Source of the DNA: an uncultured Roseicyclus sp.
Lineage (GTDB): Bacteria > Pseudomonadota > Alphaproteobacteria > Rhodobacterales > Rhodobacteraceae
Reading direction: 5' to 3'
Assembly: GCA_947489665.1 (NCBI GenBank)
Contig: CANLEH010000001.1
Coordinates: 406,501-470,500 of the forward strand
Length of the DNA: 64,000 nucleotides
Position numbers and translations under genes: made by a program. Positions 1 through 8,850 of this stretch are shown here, one piece after another (the stretch's first letter is position 1; each line of letters starts with the position of its first letter). The notes below the pieces were generated by a model. The model was not told the origin of the DNA, did not search any database, and saw nothing but the letters and a program-made list of their open reading frames with translations.

Positions 1-253
1 CAGCGATGAGGTTCGATTGACCCTCGTCGACGCCGCAGGGCGCCCGGTCTATCCGGCGCACTTGGACGCACTGTTGACGCGGCCGACGACCCGCGCGGAC
101 GACCAGCCACTGGAATTGTCGCGTGGTGCAAATGGTGTTCTGGTTGCCCCTGCCGAAGTTGCTCCGGGGCGCTGGCGGCTGCGCCTGACGGGGACGGCGC
201 GCGATGGAACGGATTACCGGCACAACATCACCTTCACCGTGACAGAGGGCTGA
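1..253 (+). CDS. fixH: FixH family protein, C-terminal part (5' truncated by window edge)
   Basis: The reading frame is already open at the left edge (codons run from base 2) and stops just before ccoI, so only about 83 C-terminal residues are visible. The fragment has the Ig-like beta-rich pattern of the periplasmic FixH/CcoH domain, with a closing run resembling LTGTARDGTDYRHNITF. FixH is a membrane-anchored accessory factor for assembly of cbb3-type cytochrome oxidase. The assignment rests mainly on its position directly before a FixI/CcoI copper ATPase and CcoS, the normal fixGHIS order. The TTG at base 17 is an internal codon and not a start. Confidence 0.8.
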   Translation, partial: SDEVRLTLVDAAGRPVYPAHLDALLTRPTTRADDQPLELSRGANGVLVAPAEVAPGRWRLRLTGTARDGTDYRHNITFTVTEG

Positions 254-254
254 A

Positions 255-2444
255 ATGACCGCCTTTGCAGATCCACAACACCCCTCGGCCTGCCCAGCAT
301 GTGATGCGGTTCCCTTGGCTGAGCAAGTTGCCGGAAAAGCTTTGGACAATGCGCGCCTGATGTTGGCACTTCCTGGCATTCATTGTGCGGCGTGTATTTC
401 TGGTGTGGAACGATTGCTCTGCGATCAGCCGGGTGTTCGCGCGGCCCGTGTGAACCTGACATTGCGCCGGGCTTCGGTTGATGCGGAGCCGGGCGTCACA
501 TCGGAAGACCTTTGCGCTGCCTTGAACGAAGTTGGGTACGAGGCCCATGAACTCGATCCCGGCCTCCTCGCCGCAACGGACATGGATGCGCGCGGGCGCG
601 CACTGTTGATGCGTTTGGCCGTTGCGGTATTCGCGATGATGAACGTCATGCTTCTTTCGGTTGCCGTCTGGTCGGGTGCGGACGGCGTCACACGCGACAT
701 GATGCATTGGATCAGTGCAGCGATTGCGATCCCGGCGGTTTTGTTCTGTGGTCAGCCCTTCTACGGGTCGGCCTTGGCGGCTTTGCGCGCGGGACGATTG
801 AATATGGATGTCCCGATCACGCTCGCCATAGCACTGGCTGTTGGAACATCCCTGTATGAGACCATGTTGTCCGGCGAGCATGCCTATTTCGACGCGGCGA
901 TCGCCTTGTGCACATTTCTTCTGGCTGGTCGCTATCTCGACCATCGGACACGGGCGAATGCACGGTCCGCCGCACAGGAATTGGCAGCTTTGGAAGTGCC
1001 ACGTGCCTTGCGATTGGTGGGGCCGGGGACAGAAACGGTGGCTGCTGCAGATCTACGACCCGGTGATCTGGTGCGTGTGCTGCCCGGCGGTCGTATTCCG
1101 GTAGATGGGCGCGTGGTGGAGGGATGCACTGAACTGGACCGCTCCATCATGACCGGTGAGACGTTACCGTCAGCGGCAGCACCCGGTTGTACGGTCCATG
1201 CTGGCGAGGCGAACCTCACTGGCCCGATCACCGTTGAAGTCACGGCAGCCGGTCGCGACACAGAACTCGCGCGTCTGGGAGATCTTGTGGCCGTGGCCGA
1301 GGCCGGCCGGTCCAACTACACCTCCCTCGCGGACGCTGCGGCGAAGCTTTACGCACCGGGGGTGCACATTGTAGCGGTTGCCGCCGCGTTGGGGTGGTTC
1401 GCCTATACGCGGGATTTGCGCGTCGCCCTCAACATAGCGGCGGCAGTTCTGATCATCACATGCCCCTGTGCGCTTGGACTGGCCGTACCTGCAGTCACAA
1501 CGGCGGCGTCCGCGCGGCTTTTCCGCAAAGGACTGTTAATCAAGGATGGCACGGCGCTTGAGCGTTTGGCCGAAGTGGACACGGTTGTTTTCGACAAGAC
1601 CGGAACCTTGACCGATGGCGCGCCCGAGCCTTTGGGGCTGGACCAGTTGGATGAAAGATCGGCCCGTGTCGTCCTCGCTTTGGCCCAAGGATCGGCCCAT
1701 CCATTGGCGCAGGCGCTTGAAGGCGGATTGACGGGGCGGGGCATCAAGCCTGCGCGAGTGGAGCATCTGCAGGAAGTGGCGGGCTTCGGTGTTGAGGGGG
1801 AATGGGAGGGCATGCGCGTTCGTTTGGGCCGGTCGGGTTGGGTCGGCGGCGGAGCGGGTGTTGGGACGACCGCCACCTATTTGCGCATAGCAGATGGCTC
1901 CGCGCAGGCTTTGACCTTTGCCGACACTCTCCGCGATGGCGCATTGGAGTTGGTGCAGGAGCTTCAAGAGCAGGGCAAGCGCGTGGTCTTGCTGTCCGGT
2001 GACGTTGCGCCAGCCGTCGAATCCTTTGCCGCACGCTTGGGGGTCCAAGACGTGATTTCTGAAGCTCGACCGGAAGCCAAGGCAGAGGCCGTTTTGGCGT
2101 TGGCCGAAGAGGGTGCCCATGTGTTGATGGTTGGCGACGGAATGAACGATACGGCAGCCCTAGCTGCGGCGCATGTTTCAATTTCACCTGCATCCGCGTT
2201 GGAAGCGGCCCGTGCTGCATCTGACATGGTCTTGACCGGACGGAGCATTTTGCCGGTCGTCGATGCGATGCAGACGGCGCGACTGTCTCGGGCACGTATC
2301 AAAGAGAACTTCACCATTGCCAGCGTTTACAACCTGCTGGCCGTGCCATTGGCCGTAGCAGGCTTATGTTCGCCCCTGATCGCGGCGCTTGCGATGTCTG
2401 CGTCTTCGCTGAGCGTTTCGCTCAATGCATTGAGGCTGCGGTAA
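255..2444 (+). CDS. ccoI: Copper-translocating P1B-type ATPase for cbb3 oxidase assembly (CcoI/FixI)
   Basis: A 729-aa heavy-metal P-type ATPase that would move Cu(I) across the inner membrane for the cbb3 oxidase. Visible in order: an N-terminal CPAC pair (about residue 13), a metal-binding-domain motif CAAC at 44-47, several membrane helices, the actuator TGE at 300-302, the intramembrane CPC copper site at 403-405, the phosphorylation motif DKTGT with Asp447, and GDGMND at 627-632. All catalytic motifs are intact and the length is normal for FixI. It starts 1 nt after the fixH stop, and its TAA stop shares its last A with the ccoS ATG, which indicates a tightly coupled operon. General copper exporters (CopA) share this fold, but the FixH/CcoS neighbours favour the oxidase-assembly role. 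Confidence 0.95.
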   Translation: MTAFADPQHPSACPACDAVPLAEQVAGKALDNARLMLALPGIHCAACISGVERLLCDQPGVRAARVNLTLRRASVDAEPGVTSEDLCAALNEVGYEAHELDPGLLAATDMDARGRALLMRLAVAVFAMMNVMLLSVAVWSGADGVTRDMMHWISAAIAIPAVLFCGQPFYGSALAALRAGRLNMDVPITLAIALAVGTSLYETMLSGEHAYFDAAIALCTFLLAGRYLDHRTRANARSAAQELAALEVPRALRLVGPGTETVAAADLRPGDLVRVLPGGRIPVDGRVVEGCTELDRSIMTGETLPSAAAPGCTVHAGEANLTGPITVEVTAAGRDTELARLGDLVAVAEAGRSNYTSLADAAAKLYAPGVHIVAVAAALGWFAYTRDLRVALNIAAAVLIITCPCALGLAVPAVTTAASARLFRKGLLIKDGTALERLAEVDTVVFDKTGTLTDGAPEPLGLDQLDERSARVVLALAQGSAHPLAQALEGGLTGRGIKPARVEHLQEVAGFGVEGEWEGMRVRLGRSGWVGGGAGVGTTATYLRIADGSAQALTFADTLRDGALELVQELQEQGKRVVLLSGDVAPAVESFAARLGVQDVISEARPEAKAEAVLALAEEGAHVLMVGDGMNDTAALAAAHVSISPASALEAARAASDMVLTGRSILPVVDAMQTARLSRARIKENFTIASVYNLLAVPLAVAGLCSPLIAALAMSASSLSVSLNALRLR

Positions 2445-2599
2445 TGGACGTTTTGGGCATATTGATACCCGTGTCACTGCTGTTGGGTGGCGCAGGTTTG
2501 GCTGCGTTTTGGTGGATGCTGCGCAAGGGTCAGTTTGATGATCCGGAAGGCGACGCCCATCGCATCCTGCGCGAGGATTACGACGACCATCCGAAGTAA
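2444..2599 (+). CDS. ccoS: CcoS, cbb3-type oxidase assembly protein
   Basis: A 51-aa protein beginning MDVLGILIPVSLLLGG with one N-terminal transmembrane helix, then a WWMLRKGQFDDPEGDA stretch. The pattern 'helix - W - G-Q-F/Y-D-D-P-E-G' is typical of CcoS/FixS, a small membrane factor needed to insert cofactors into cbb3 oxidase. The ATG overlaps the ccoI stop by one base (taATG). A longer in-frame ATG exists at 2366 inside ccoI, but the overlap start gives the family-typical length. Confidence 0.93.
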   Translation: MDVLGILIPVSLLLGGAGLAAFWWMLRKGQFDDPEGDAHRILREDYDDHPK

Positions 2600-2658
2600 G
2601 GAAGGGCCGCCTGCTGGCGCTCGCTTGCAGCGTTGCCGCACCCGCCGTCCCGGCTTGC

Positions 2659-4068
2659 CTAAGGCCCGAACGTCTCACAGGCGACACTGCGGGCGTTCAG
2701 ACGGGCACAGGCCCGGTTCGCCTGATCTTCCGTCATTCCGGCAAAGCGTGCGTCATAGCCACGGCTGACCTGAACGACGCGGCGCAAGGCTTCGTCAAAC
2801 GTTCCAAGCTCAGCCAATGCTGTGCGCAGCAAAAGGCGTTCGGCGGCATGGTGCGACGTCTGCGCCCCCAGCGAAACGCCAAACAGGCGTGAGCCGGTGG
2901 ACGAAGCGCGGGTCACGACCTCGGGCTCGGGTGCCGGTCGTGGCGGGATGAGGGGCTCAGGCTCAGGATCCAATGCCGCTTGCGGCTCGGGTCGCGGTGC
3001 CGGACGCGGGGCGCCTTCAACGGCATTCAGGGCCGCCTCCACTGCAGCGGCGACCTCTGCATCGGCACCTGTCGCTTGTGTCAGGGCAGCACCTACAGCG
3101 TCATCTATGGCGGCGAGCACATCTGCGTCGACACCGCCATGGGGCCGCATGAACGGGCGGATGGAGGATGTGGGCGCACGTTGCCCTGGCGGCGTGTGGG
3201 ACGACCCTGCAGTTCCATCATCCGTGTAAGTCGGTAGGGCGGGCGTTCGGAGCGCGACCGTCGAGGGCGCTCGTTCGAACCCCATGTCCAGCAATTCCAT
3301 GACCCGTTCGTTTCGCCAGGCCGAACTTCGTCCGCCAAACACTGTGGCGATGATCCGTTCTTCGCCGCGTTGGGCGGAGGCGACAAGGTTGAAGCCAGCC
3401 GCGCGGGTATAGCCCGTCTTGATCCCGTCTGCGCCACGATAGTTCGTCAGAACCACACGGTTCGTGTTGCGGACCTGCGCGATGCCGGCATCGGCGGTGA
3501 TGCGAGAGAACAAGTTGTAGTACTGCGGGTAGTCATAGACGAGGCGACGTCCCAGCATCGTCATGTCGCGCGCTGTGCTCAGATGACCATCTTCTGTCAG
3601 CCCGTGGGCATTGCGGAAGGTGGTGCGCGTCATACCAAGGGCAGCGGCAGTGCGGTTCATGCGGCGCGCGAAGGCGGCCTCGGACCCGGAAATTGCTTCG
3701 CCGATGGCTGTAGCGGCGTCGTTGGCCGACCGGATGGCCGCAGCCCGAATGAGATAGCGGAAGCGGATCGTGGAGCCTGAGCGCAAACCAAGCTCCGACG
3801 GTGGCTCAGCCGCAGCGTTTGCTGAGATCGTCACCTCAGTGTCCAAAGTAATTTCACCCAAGCGGATGGCTTCAAACGCAATGTAAATGGTCATCATCTT
3901 GGTCAGCGATGCCGGATGCAGGCGCGTGTCGGCATTACGCGAATGCAATACCTCGCCATTGCGGGCATCCATGACCATTGCGGCATATGGCGCCGCCTGC
4001 GCTGGCGAAAACACACCAAACGCCAATGCGGCGCCCAAAAGGGCGACGTAAAAAAATCGTACGAACAT
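2659..4068 (-). CDS. D-alanyl-D-alanine carboxypeptidase (peptidase S11) with C-terminal SPOR-like domain
   Basis: A 469-aa exported penicillin-binding protein of the PBP5/DacA type that trims the terminal D-Ala from peptidoglycan stem peptides. Residues 1-26 are a signal peptide ending near AQA. The serine-peptidase triad of motifs is complete: S54-L-T-K57, S114-A-N and K217-T-G. After the catalytic domain comes a proline/alanine/glutamate-rich linker (roughly 300-385), and the last ~75 residues resemble a SPOR peptidoglycan-binding domain. The start at 4068 was chosen over a longer upstream frame because it begins the signal peptide directly. It is divergent from hemF with 242 bp between them. 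Confidence 0.92.
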   Translation of the reverse strand: MFVRFFYVALLGAALAFGVFSPAQAAPYAAMVMDARNGEVLHSRNADTRLHPASLTKMMTIYIAFEAIRLGEITLDTEVTISANAAAEPPSELGLRSGSTIRFRYLIRAAAIRSANDAATAIGEAISGSEAAFARRMNRTAAALGMTRTTFRNAHGLTEDGHLSTARDMTMLGRRLVYDYPQYYNLFSRITADAGIAQVRNTNRVVLTNYRGADGIKTGYTRAAGFNLVASAQRGEERIIATVFGGRSSAWRNERVMELLDMGFERAPSTVALRTPALPTYTDDGTAGSSHTPPGQRAPTSSIRPFMRPHGGVDADVLAAIDDAVGAALTQATGADAEVAAAVEAALNAVEGAPRPAPRPEPQAALDPEPEPLIPPRPAPEPEVVTRASSTGSRLFGVSLGAQTSHHAAERLLLRTALAELGTFDEALRRVVQVSRGYDARFAGMTEDQANRACARLNARSVACETFGP

Positions 4069-4310
4069 GAGCTGCTCTATCTGCCTCGTATGCCGTCTGT
4101 TGCGGCTATTGCTATCGATCCTAGGCGAAACGAATCTCAAAATCCATGCTGGAGTGGCGAAATTCTCAATAGCTGCAAGGAATTGGCAGATGTGGTCTTG
4201 CATGCAACACATGGGTCAAAATGTGCCCTCCCAAGTGGCATGCATCGCATGGCGGCGCTTGGCGTGACCTGTTACAACCTAGGCGAGTGTTGCAAAAGGA
4301 CCGCGACCCC
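4069..4310. other. Divergent intergenic region between dac and hemF
   Basis: A 242-bp spacer that should carry promoters for both flanking genes. A perfect 10-bp palindrome TTGCATGCAA sits at 4198-4207, about 105 bp upstream of the hemF start. An AAAAGGA sequence ends near 4300, about 10 nt before the hemF ATG, and is a reasonable ribosome binding site. I found no convincing FnrL (TTGAT-N4-ATCAA) or CrtJ (TGT-N12-ACA) site. Confidence 0.4.
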
Positions 4311-5189
4311 ATGAAAGACTTGATTGACGACCACAAGGCCCGCGCCTCCACTTGGTTTCGTAGCTTGCGAGACGAGATCGTTTCGGCCTTCGAAGAGTTG
4401 GAAGATACGCAAGGCGGGAACGGTCCCGCCGGTCGCTTTGAGGTGACGGAAACCAAGCGCACTGGCGATGATGGCGAAGATGCCGGTGGCGGCCTGATGA
4501 GCGTCATGCGCGGCGGCCGCGTTTTCGAGAAAGTTGGTGTCAACGTCTCAACGGTCTATGGCACGCTCGGTGAACGCGCCCAAAACGCGATGGCTGCAAG
4601 GGGTGTGCCTGGTATGGATACGGACCCGCGTTTTTGGGCGTCAGGCATCAGTCTTGTTGCGCATATGCAAAATCCCCGCGTGCCAGCGGTTCACATGAAT
4701 ACGCGCATGTTCTGGACCCCGAACGCATGGTGGTTCGGCGGCGGTTCCGACCTGAACCCGGCAATCGAATATGACGAAGACACGGCGCATTTCCACGATG
4801 TCCTGAAAGAGCATTGTGATCGGCACGACCCTTCCTACTATGCCAAGTTTAAATCCTGGGCCGATGAGTATTTCTTTGTTCCGCATCGTCATCGTGCACG
4901 GGGCGTGGGTGGAATCTTCTACGACGACCTGAACACCGGCGATTGGGAGGCTGATTTTGCCTTCACGCAAGATGTAGGCCGCGCCTTCCTGCCTGCTTTT
5001 GTAGGCTGTGTTGAACGCCGTCGACACGAGTCTTTCGACGAGGCAGATCGCGAAGCGCAACTGGTCCATCGCGGGCTCTATGCCGAGTATAACCTTGTTT
5101 ATGACCGCGGGACGAAGTTCGGTCTGGAAACGGGGCACGATGCGAATGCCGTGTTGATGAGCCTTCCTCCGATTGCAAAATGGACCTGA
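4311..5189 (+). CDS. hemF: Oxygen-dependent coproporphyrinogen III oxidase
   Basis: A 292-aa cytosolic enzyme converting coproporphyrinogen III to protoporphyrinogen IX with O2, a late step of heme and (bacterio)chlorophyll synthesis. The HemF signature is clear: FKSWADEYFFVPHR followed by ARGVGGIFYDDL around residues 180-210, and a C-terminal YNLVYDRGTKFGLETG block. The ATG at 4311 gives family-typical length and is preceded by AAAAGGA. An ATG further upstream would add 30 unsupported residues. Two other heme genes (hemE, hemC) lie 4-6 kb downstream. Confidence 0.96.
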   Translation: MKDLIDDHKARASTWFRSLRDEIVSAFEELEDTQGGNGPAGRFEVTETKRTGDDGEDAGGGLMSVMRGGRVFEKVGVNVSTVYGTLGERAQNAMAARGVPGMDTDPRFWASGISLVAHMQNPRVPAVHMNTRMFWTPNAWWFGGGSDLNPAIEYDEDTAHFHDVLKEHCDRHDPSYYAKFKSWADEYFFVPHRHRARGVGGIFYDDLNTGDWEADFAFTQDVGRAFLPAFVGCVERRRHESFDEADREAQLVHRGLYAEYNLVYDRGTKFGLETGHDANAVLMSLPPIAKWT

Positions 5190-5216
5190 CGCGCGCGCTG
5201 GGGCAGTAAGCGCCCT

Positions 5217-6275
5217 ATGACGACCCCGCCTGACCTTTCCCGGATCGATGTTTTGGTGCCGAACTTCAAGCGGCGCTTGAGTGGTGTGACTGCAACTATT
5301 GTCCGTTTGGTGCCGTTGCAGGCGAAGAAGGTGGCGTTAGTGGCCGTTGCTCCGGACATGCCCGCACATGTCCCGACCGTGTCTCCGTGGAAGATCATCT
5401 CCATGTCCCGCAAGGGACCATCGGGCACTCGGGTATGGCACGCGCGGCGGAATACCGAGATGCTGGCCGGTTTGTTTTTGAAGCATGTGCTCCGAAAGAG
5501 ACTGAAGCTGCTTTTCACGTCTGCCTCGCAACGTGCGCACACCGGCTACACGAAGTGGCTGATTAATCGCATGGACCGGTTGATCGCGACGTCGCAAAAG
5601 ACTGCACGATACCTCGATCATCCGGCTGATGTCATCTTGCACGGTATCGATACGGAACAGTTCTCACCTCCATTGGACCGCGCAGATTTGCGACAGAGCC
5701 TTGGCCTTCCAGACGCGGTACTGGTGGGATGCTACGGACGCATTCGCGCGCAAAAGGGCACAGGCGATTTTCTTGAGGCCATGATTCCTCTGATGGAAGC
5801 GCGCCCCGACGTTCATGCCCTCATCATGGGGCGTGCCACGGGAAAGTTCGTGGAATACGAACAAAGCCTCCGTGTCCGCGCCGAGGCGGCTGGGTTGCGC
5901 GGTCGCGTGCACTTCTTGCCCGAGGTGCCGGTTCACGAGATTGCCGACTGGTATCGCGTCCTCGATCTGTTTGTTGCGCCTCAGCGTTGGGAAGGGTTTG
6001 GCCTGACTCCTTTGGAAGCCATGGCATGTGCTGTGCCGGTTGTTGCAACGACGGTGGGCGCATTTCCGGAATTGATCGCCGAACAAGTTGGGACACTAGT
6101 CCCGCCAGAAGACTCTCCAGCGATGCAGGGCGCGATCGCGTCATTTCTTGACGATCCGGATGGGCGACGCGCCGCCGGAGTGGCGGCACGCGAACACGCG
6201 GTGAGTGCCTTTTCCATTGAGCGCGAATCCGATGCCATCCTCTCGATCTACCGCCAGCTTTTGGCGCAAGGCTGA
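5217..6275 (+). CDS. Glycosyltransferase family 4 protein
   Basis: A 352-aa GT-B fold sugar transferase. The C-terminal nucleotide-sugar half is well conserved: GCYGRIRAQKGT near residue 175, and the EX7E-type motif within WEGFGLTPLEAMACAVPVV near 260-278. The N-terminal half (acceptor side) is family-specific and starts with DVLVPNFKRRLSGV. It lies 27 bp after hemF, which may be transcriptionally coupled, and starts a run of five polysaccharide-type genes on the same strand. It probably acts at the cytoplasmic face in LPS, capsule or exopolysaccharide synthesis. Donor and acceptor cannot be read from sequence. Confidence 0.85.
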   Translation: MTTPPDLSRIDVLVPNFKRRLSGVTATIVRLVPLQAKKVALVAVAPDMPAHVPTVSPWKIISMSRKGPSGTRVWHARRNTEMLAGLFLKHVLRKRLKLLFTSASQRAHTGYTKWLINRMDRLIATSQKTARYLDHPADVILHGIDTEQFSPPLDRADLRQSLGLPDAVLVGCYGRIRAQKGTGDFLEAMIPLMEARPDVHALIMGRATGKFVEYEQSLRVRAEAAGLRGRVHFLPEVPVHEIADWYRVLDLFVAPQRWEGFGLTPLEAMACAVPVVATTVGAFPELIAEQVGTLVPPEDSPAMQGAIASFLDDPDGRRAAGVAAREHAVSAFSIERESDAILSIYRQLLAQG

Positions 6276-6338
6276 CGCCCCTTTTCCAGCACCCTCAGAC
6301 CGGCTACACGGGGCCGTCCAGATTCAGGATCTTTTTTC

Positions 6339-7046
6339 GTGGCCGACCCATTTCGCAATCTTCGTCGTGCTTGGCATATTGTAACTGGTACGAAACGGTT
6401 CCAGCACTGGGGCGTGACCTTGTGCACGGGTCCGGCTGACATTCCAAAAACCGTACGTGGCCACATCTTCAAGGGTGGATACGAAGCCGTCGAAGCGGAA
6501 TTGGTCAAAGCTATCCTGCGCCCAAATGACCGCGTTCTGGAGGTGGGGACGGGCATCGGCTTTGTCTCGATCCTGTGCACGAAGATCGCAGGCGAAGGGC
6601 GCGTCACGTCATATGAGGCAAACCCCGCTCTGGAGGATTGGATCCTCCAGAACTATGCGGTCAACAACCTGACGCCCGATCTGCGAATGAAGGCTGTGAC
6701 CGTGGACGGAAGCGCGATCAGTTTCTTCCAGGACCCGAATATTCTGTCTTCGTCGTTGATCGATCGCGATTTGCCTCTCGACGAAATTACTGTCGAAAGT
6801 CATGCAATTTCGACCGTCTTGAACGATGTCCGTCCCGATGTGATCGTGATGGATGTGGAAGGTGCAGAGATCGATTTGCTGACCAAGGCCGACCTGACAG
6901 GAGTGCGGGCCATGATTATCGAGGTTCATCCCCATATCGTCGGGGATGACAAAATTGCAGCCATGGACGCAGCACTTGTCAGCGCTGGATTTCAAATCCA
7001 GGCGCGCCGTCACAAGACCGTTCACTACGAGCGCACGGCCATATGA
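6339..7046 (+). CDS. FkbM family methyltransferase
   Basis: A 235-aa SAM-dependent methyltransferase starting at a GTG codon (6339). The SAM-binding motif is VLEVGTGIGFVSILC near residues 67-81, and the FkbM hallmark motif DVIVMDVEGAEIDLL lies near 166-180. FkbM enzymes O-methylate sugars or polyketides, and inside a glycosyltransferase cluster a sugar O-methyltransferase is likely. The stop overlaps the next gene's ATG (ATGA at 7043-7046), so the two are translationally coupled. Confidence 0.86.
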   Translation: MADPFRNLRRAWHIVTGTKRFQHWGVTLCTGPADIPKTVRGHIFKGGYEAVEAELVKAILRPNDRVLEVGTGIGFVSILCTKIAGEGRVTSYEANPALEDWILQNYAVNNLTPDLRMKAVTVDGSAISFFQDPNILSSSLIDRDLPLDEITVESHAISTVLNDVRPDVIVMDVEGAEIDLLTKADLTGVRAMIIEVHPHIVGDDKIAAMDAALVSAGFQIQARRHKTVHYERTAI

Positions 7047-7792
7047 ACGAGCTCGTCTGGCCAATCCACGTCATTAATCTGGCGGACAACACCGCCAGAA
7101 TGGAGAACGTGCGCCGCCAACTCGATGCACAAGGATTGCCCTTTGAACGTGTGGACGCCGTCAACGGTTGGGCCTTATCGGAACAGGCGACTACGGAAGT
7201 CTACGATGCCGCCGGGAATTTGAGGCGCCACAAACAGGATCTCGTCCTAGCCGAAATTGGCTGCTATCTAAGCCATATCGAAGCCTGGAAGCGAATTGTG
7301 GCGTCACCGGCAGCTGGGGGCATCGTCTTGGAGGACGATTTTGCGGCGGAGCCAGATTTAAGGCAAGTCTTGGTGGCCCTATGTGCCCACCAGTCCCCCG
7401 ACTGGGATATCGCGAAACTCTTCAGCATTTCAGCCCCTGCGCGGGTTTTGCGTTCTGCTTCCCTGGAAGGGAAATATGATATCGTCCTGCCCTATCGTGT
7501 CCCGTCGACGACTTTGGGATATGCGATTTCAAAAGACAGCGCACGGCATCTATTGGATCATTCGCGACCATTCAGCCGTCCCATTGACGAAGATCACAAG
7601 TTTTTCTGGGAGCACGGGCAATCCATTGCTCTGGTACAACCCAACCCAATACGCGTTGGAGAACAGGACACCGAAACGGGCACGATAGGTGAGGCGCGTA
7701 GAAGTGTGGAAAAGACCGGTCGGTGGCGCAAACTGCGTTATCAATTGGGCTACCAAATGCGGCTGCGCTGGCACCGGATGCGGGGGCGTTAG
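7043..7792 (+). CDS. Glycosyltransferase family 25 (LPS-type) protein, first copy
   Basis: A 249-aa protein with the GT25 pattern: start WPIHVINLADNTARMENV, then RVDAVNGW, an EIGCYLSHIEAWKRI block, and the acidic catalytic-type motif IVLEDDF near residues 93-99. GT25 members transfer galactose or glucose in lipooligosaccharide synthesis. It overlaps the FkbM gene by 4 bp and is followed by a GT4 gene, so it sits in the middle of a coupled operon. A second GT25 gene lies two positions downstream. Confidence 0.85.
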   Translation: MNELVWPIHVINLADNTARMENVRRQLDAQGLPFERVDAVNGWALSEQATTEVYDAAGNLRRHKQDLVLAEIGCYLSHIEAWKRIVASPAAGGIVLEDDFAAEPDLRQVLVALCAHQSPDWDIAKLFSISAPARVLRSASLEGKYDIVLPYRVPSTTLGYAISKDSARHLLDHSRPFSRPIDEDHKFFWEHGQSIALVQPNPIRVGEQDTETGTIGEARRSVEKTGRWRKLRYQLGYQMRLRWHRMRGR

Positions 7793-8850
7793 TGGTTGAG
7801 CACCCAAAGATGCGCATCCTCCACATGTGCTTTGGCAAGGAAGGTGGCGCGGAAAGGTTTTTCGTGAACCTCGTCCAGGCGTTTGACCGACGCGGTGGGA
7901 TTGAGCAGCGCTTCATCATCCGACCGAACCGGACCTGGCGTAGGCACATTGTTGAAATTGGGCCGACGATTGAGAACAACTACAACTATCTGTCTCTTTC
8001 CCGTTGGTGGTTGAGGGCCGAATATCGACGGATCATCCGCACATGGGAGCCGGACGTCGTCTTTGCTTGGGCGCCTCGCGCCGGCCGCTTGCAGCAGAAA
8101 AAACCGGAGGGACCTCTCAAGATCGTGCGTCTTGGAGATTTTCCACCACATCTAGACCATTTTCAAAATTGCGATGTGATCGTTGCCAATACGCCAGCGA
8201 TCACAGAACACGTCAGGCAGTTGGGCTGGGACAGACCCTCGACTACCATCACCAACTTCGCACGACCCGTTCGACCTGAACCCGTTCAACGCCATGATTT
8301 TGAGACGCCTGAAGATGCGTTCCTCGTTGCAACAGCCGGGCGGTTCGTCCCGCGAAAGGGTATGGACGCCGCCGTTAGGGCAGTCTCCAAAGTACCTGGC
8401 GCATGGCTTTGGATCATGGGCGATGGAGAGGAAAAGGACTCGCTTCATGGCCTGGTGAATGACCTCGGCATCGCGGATCGCGTGCGTTTTCTGGGTTGGG
8501 TTGATGAACCCGTACACAAATTCGCGGCGGCAGATGCCGTGATATTCCCGTCGCGCCACGAGCCTTTGGGAAATGTCGTCCTTGATGCGTGGCAGGCGCG
8601 CAGGCCCGTCGTGGCCACACGCTCAGAAGGGCCGGGCTGGTTTATGCGCGATGAGGTCGATGGGCTGCTGACCGATATTGATGACGTCGAAGCGATGGCG
8701 GCGGGGCTATCACGTCTGCAATCAGACCCTCAATTGCGAGAGCAATTCGGCAGTGCAGGTCATGCACGCCTTCAGTCTTTCTTCGGTGAGGATGCAATTG
8801 TTGATGCCTACTTGGAACTCTTCAGGACCAAGACCGAGGCGGCGTCTTGA
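7792..8850 (+). CDS. Glycosyltransferase family 4 protein
   Basis: A GT-B glycosyltransferase. Two starts are possible: a GTG at 7792 overlapping the previous stop by one base (352 aa), or an ATG at 7810 (346 aa) that begins MRILHMCFGKEGGAERFF directly at the first beta strand. I list the longer form and cannot decide between them. Support comes from the N-terminal GGAERF motif, VATAGRFVPRKGMD near the domain junction, GDGEEKDSL, and the donor-site block FPSRHEPLGNVVLDAWQARRPVV. It has a TTGA overlap with the following GT25 gene. Confidence 0.85.
   Translation: MVEHPKMRILHMCFGKEGGAERFFVNLVQAFDRRGGIEQRFIIRPNRTWRRHIVEIGPTIENNYNYLSLSRWWLRAEYRRIIRTWEPDVVFAWAPRAGRLQQKKPEGPLKIVRLGDFPPHLDHFQNCDVIVANTPAITEHVRQLGWDRPSTTITNFARPVRPEPVQRHDFETPEDAFLVATAGRFVPRKGMDAAVRAVSKVPGAWLWIMGDGEEKDSLHGLVNDLGIADRVRFLGWVDEPVHKFAAADAVIFPSRHEPLGNVVLDAWQARRPVVATRSEGPGWFMRDEVDGLLTDIDDVEAMAAGLSRLQSDPQLREQFGSAGHARLQSFFGEDAIVDAYLELFRTKTEAAS

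Noticed and set aside
4069-4310. A CrtJ or FnrL site upstream of hemF
   Set aside because: Every TGT in the gap was followed 12 bases on by something other than ACA, and no TTGAT-N4-ATCAA was present.
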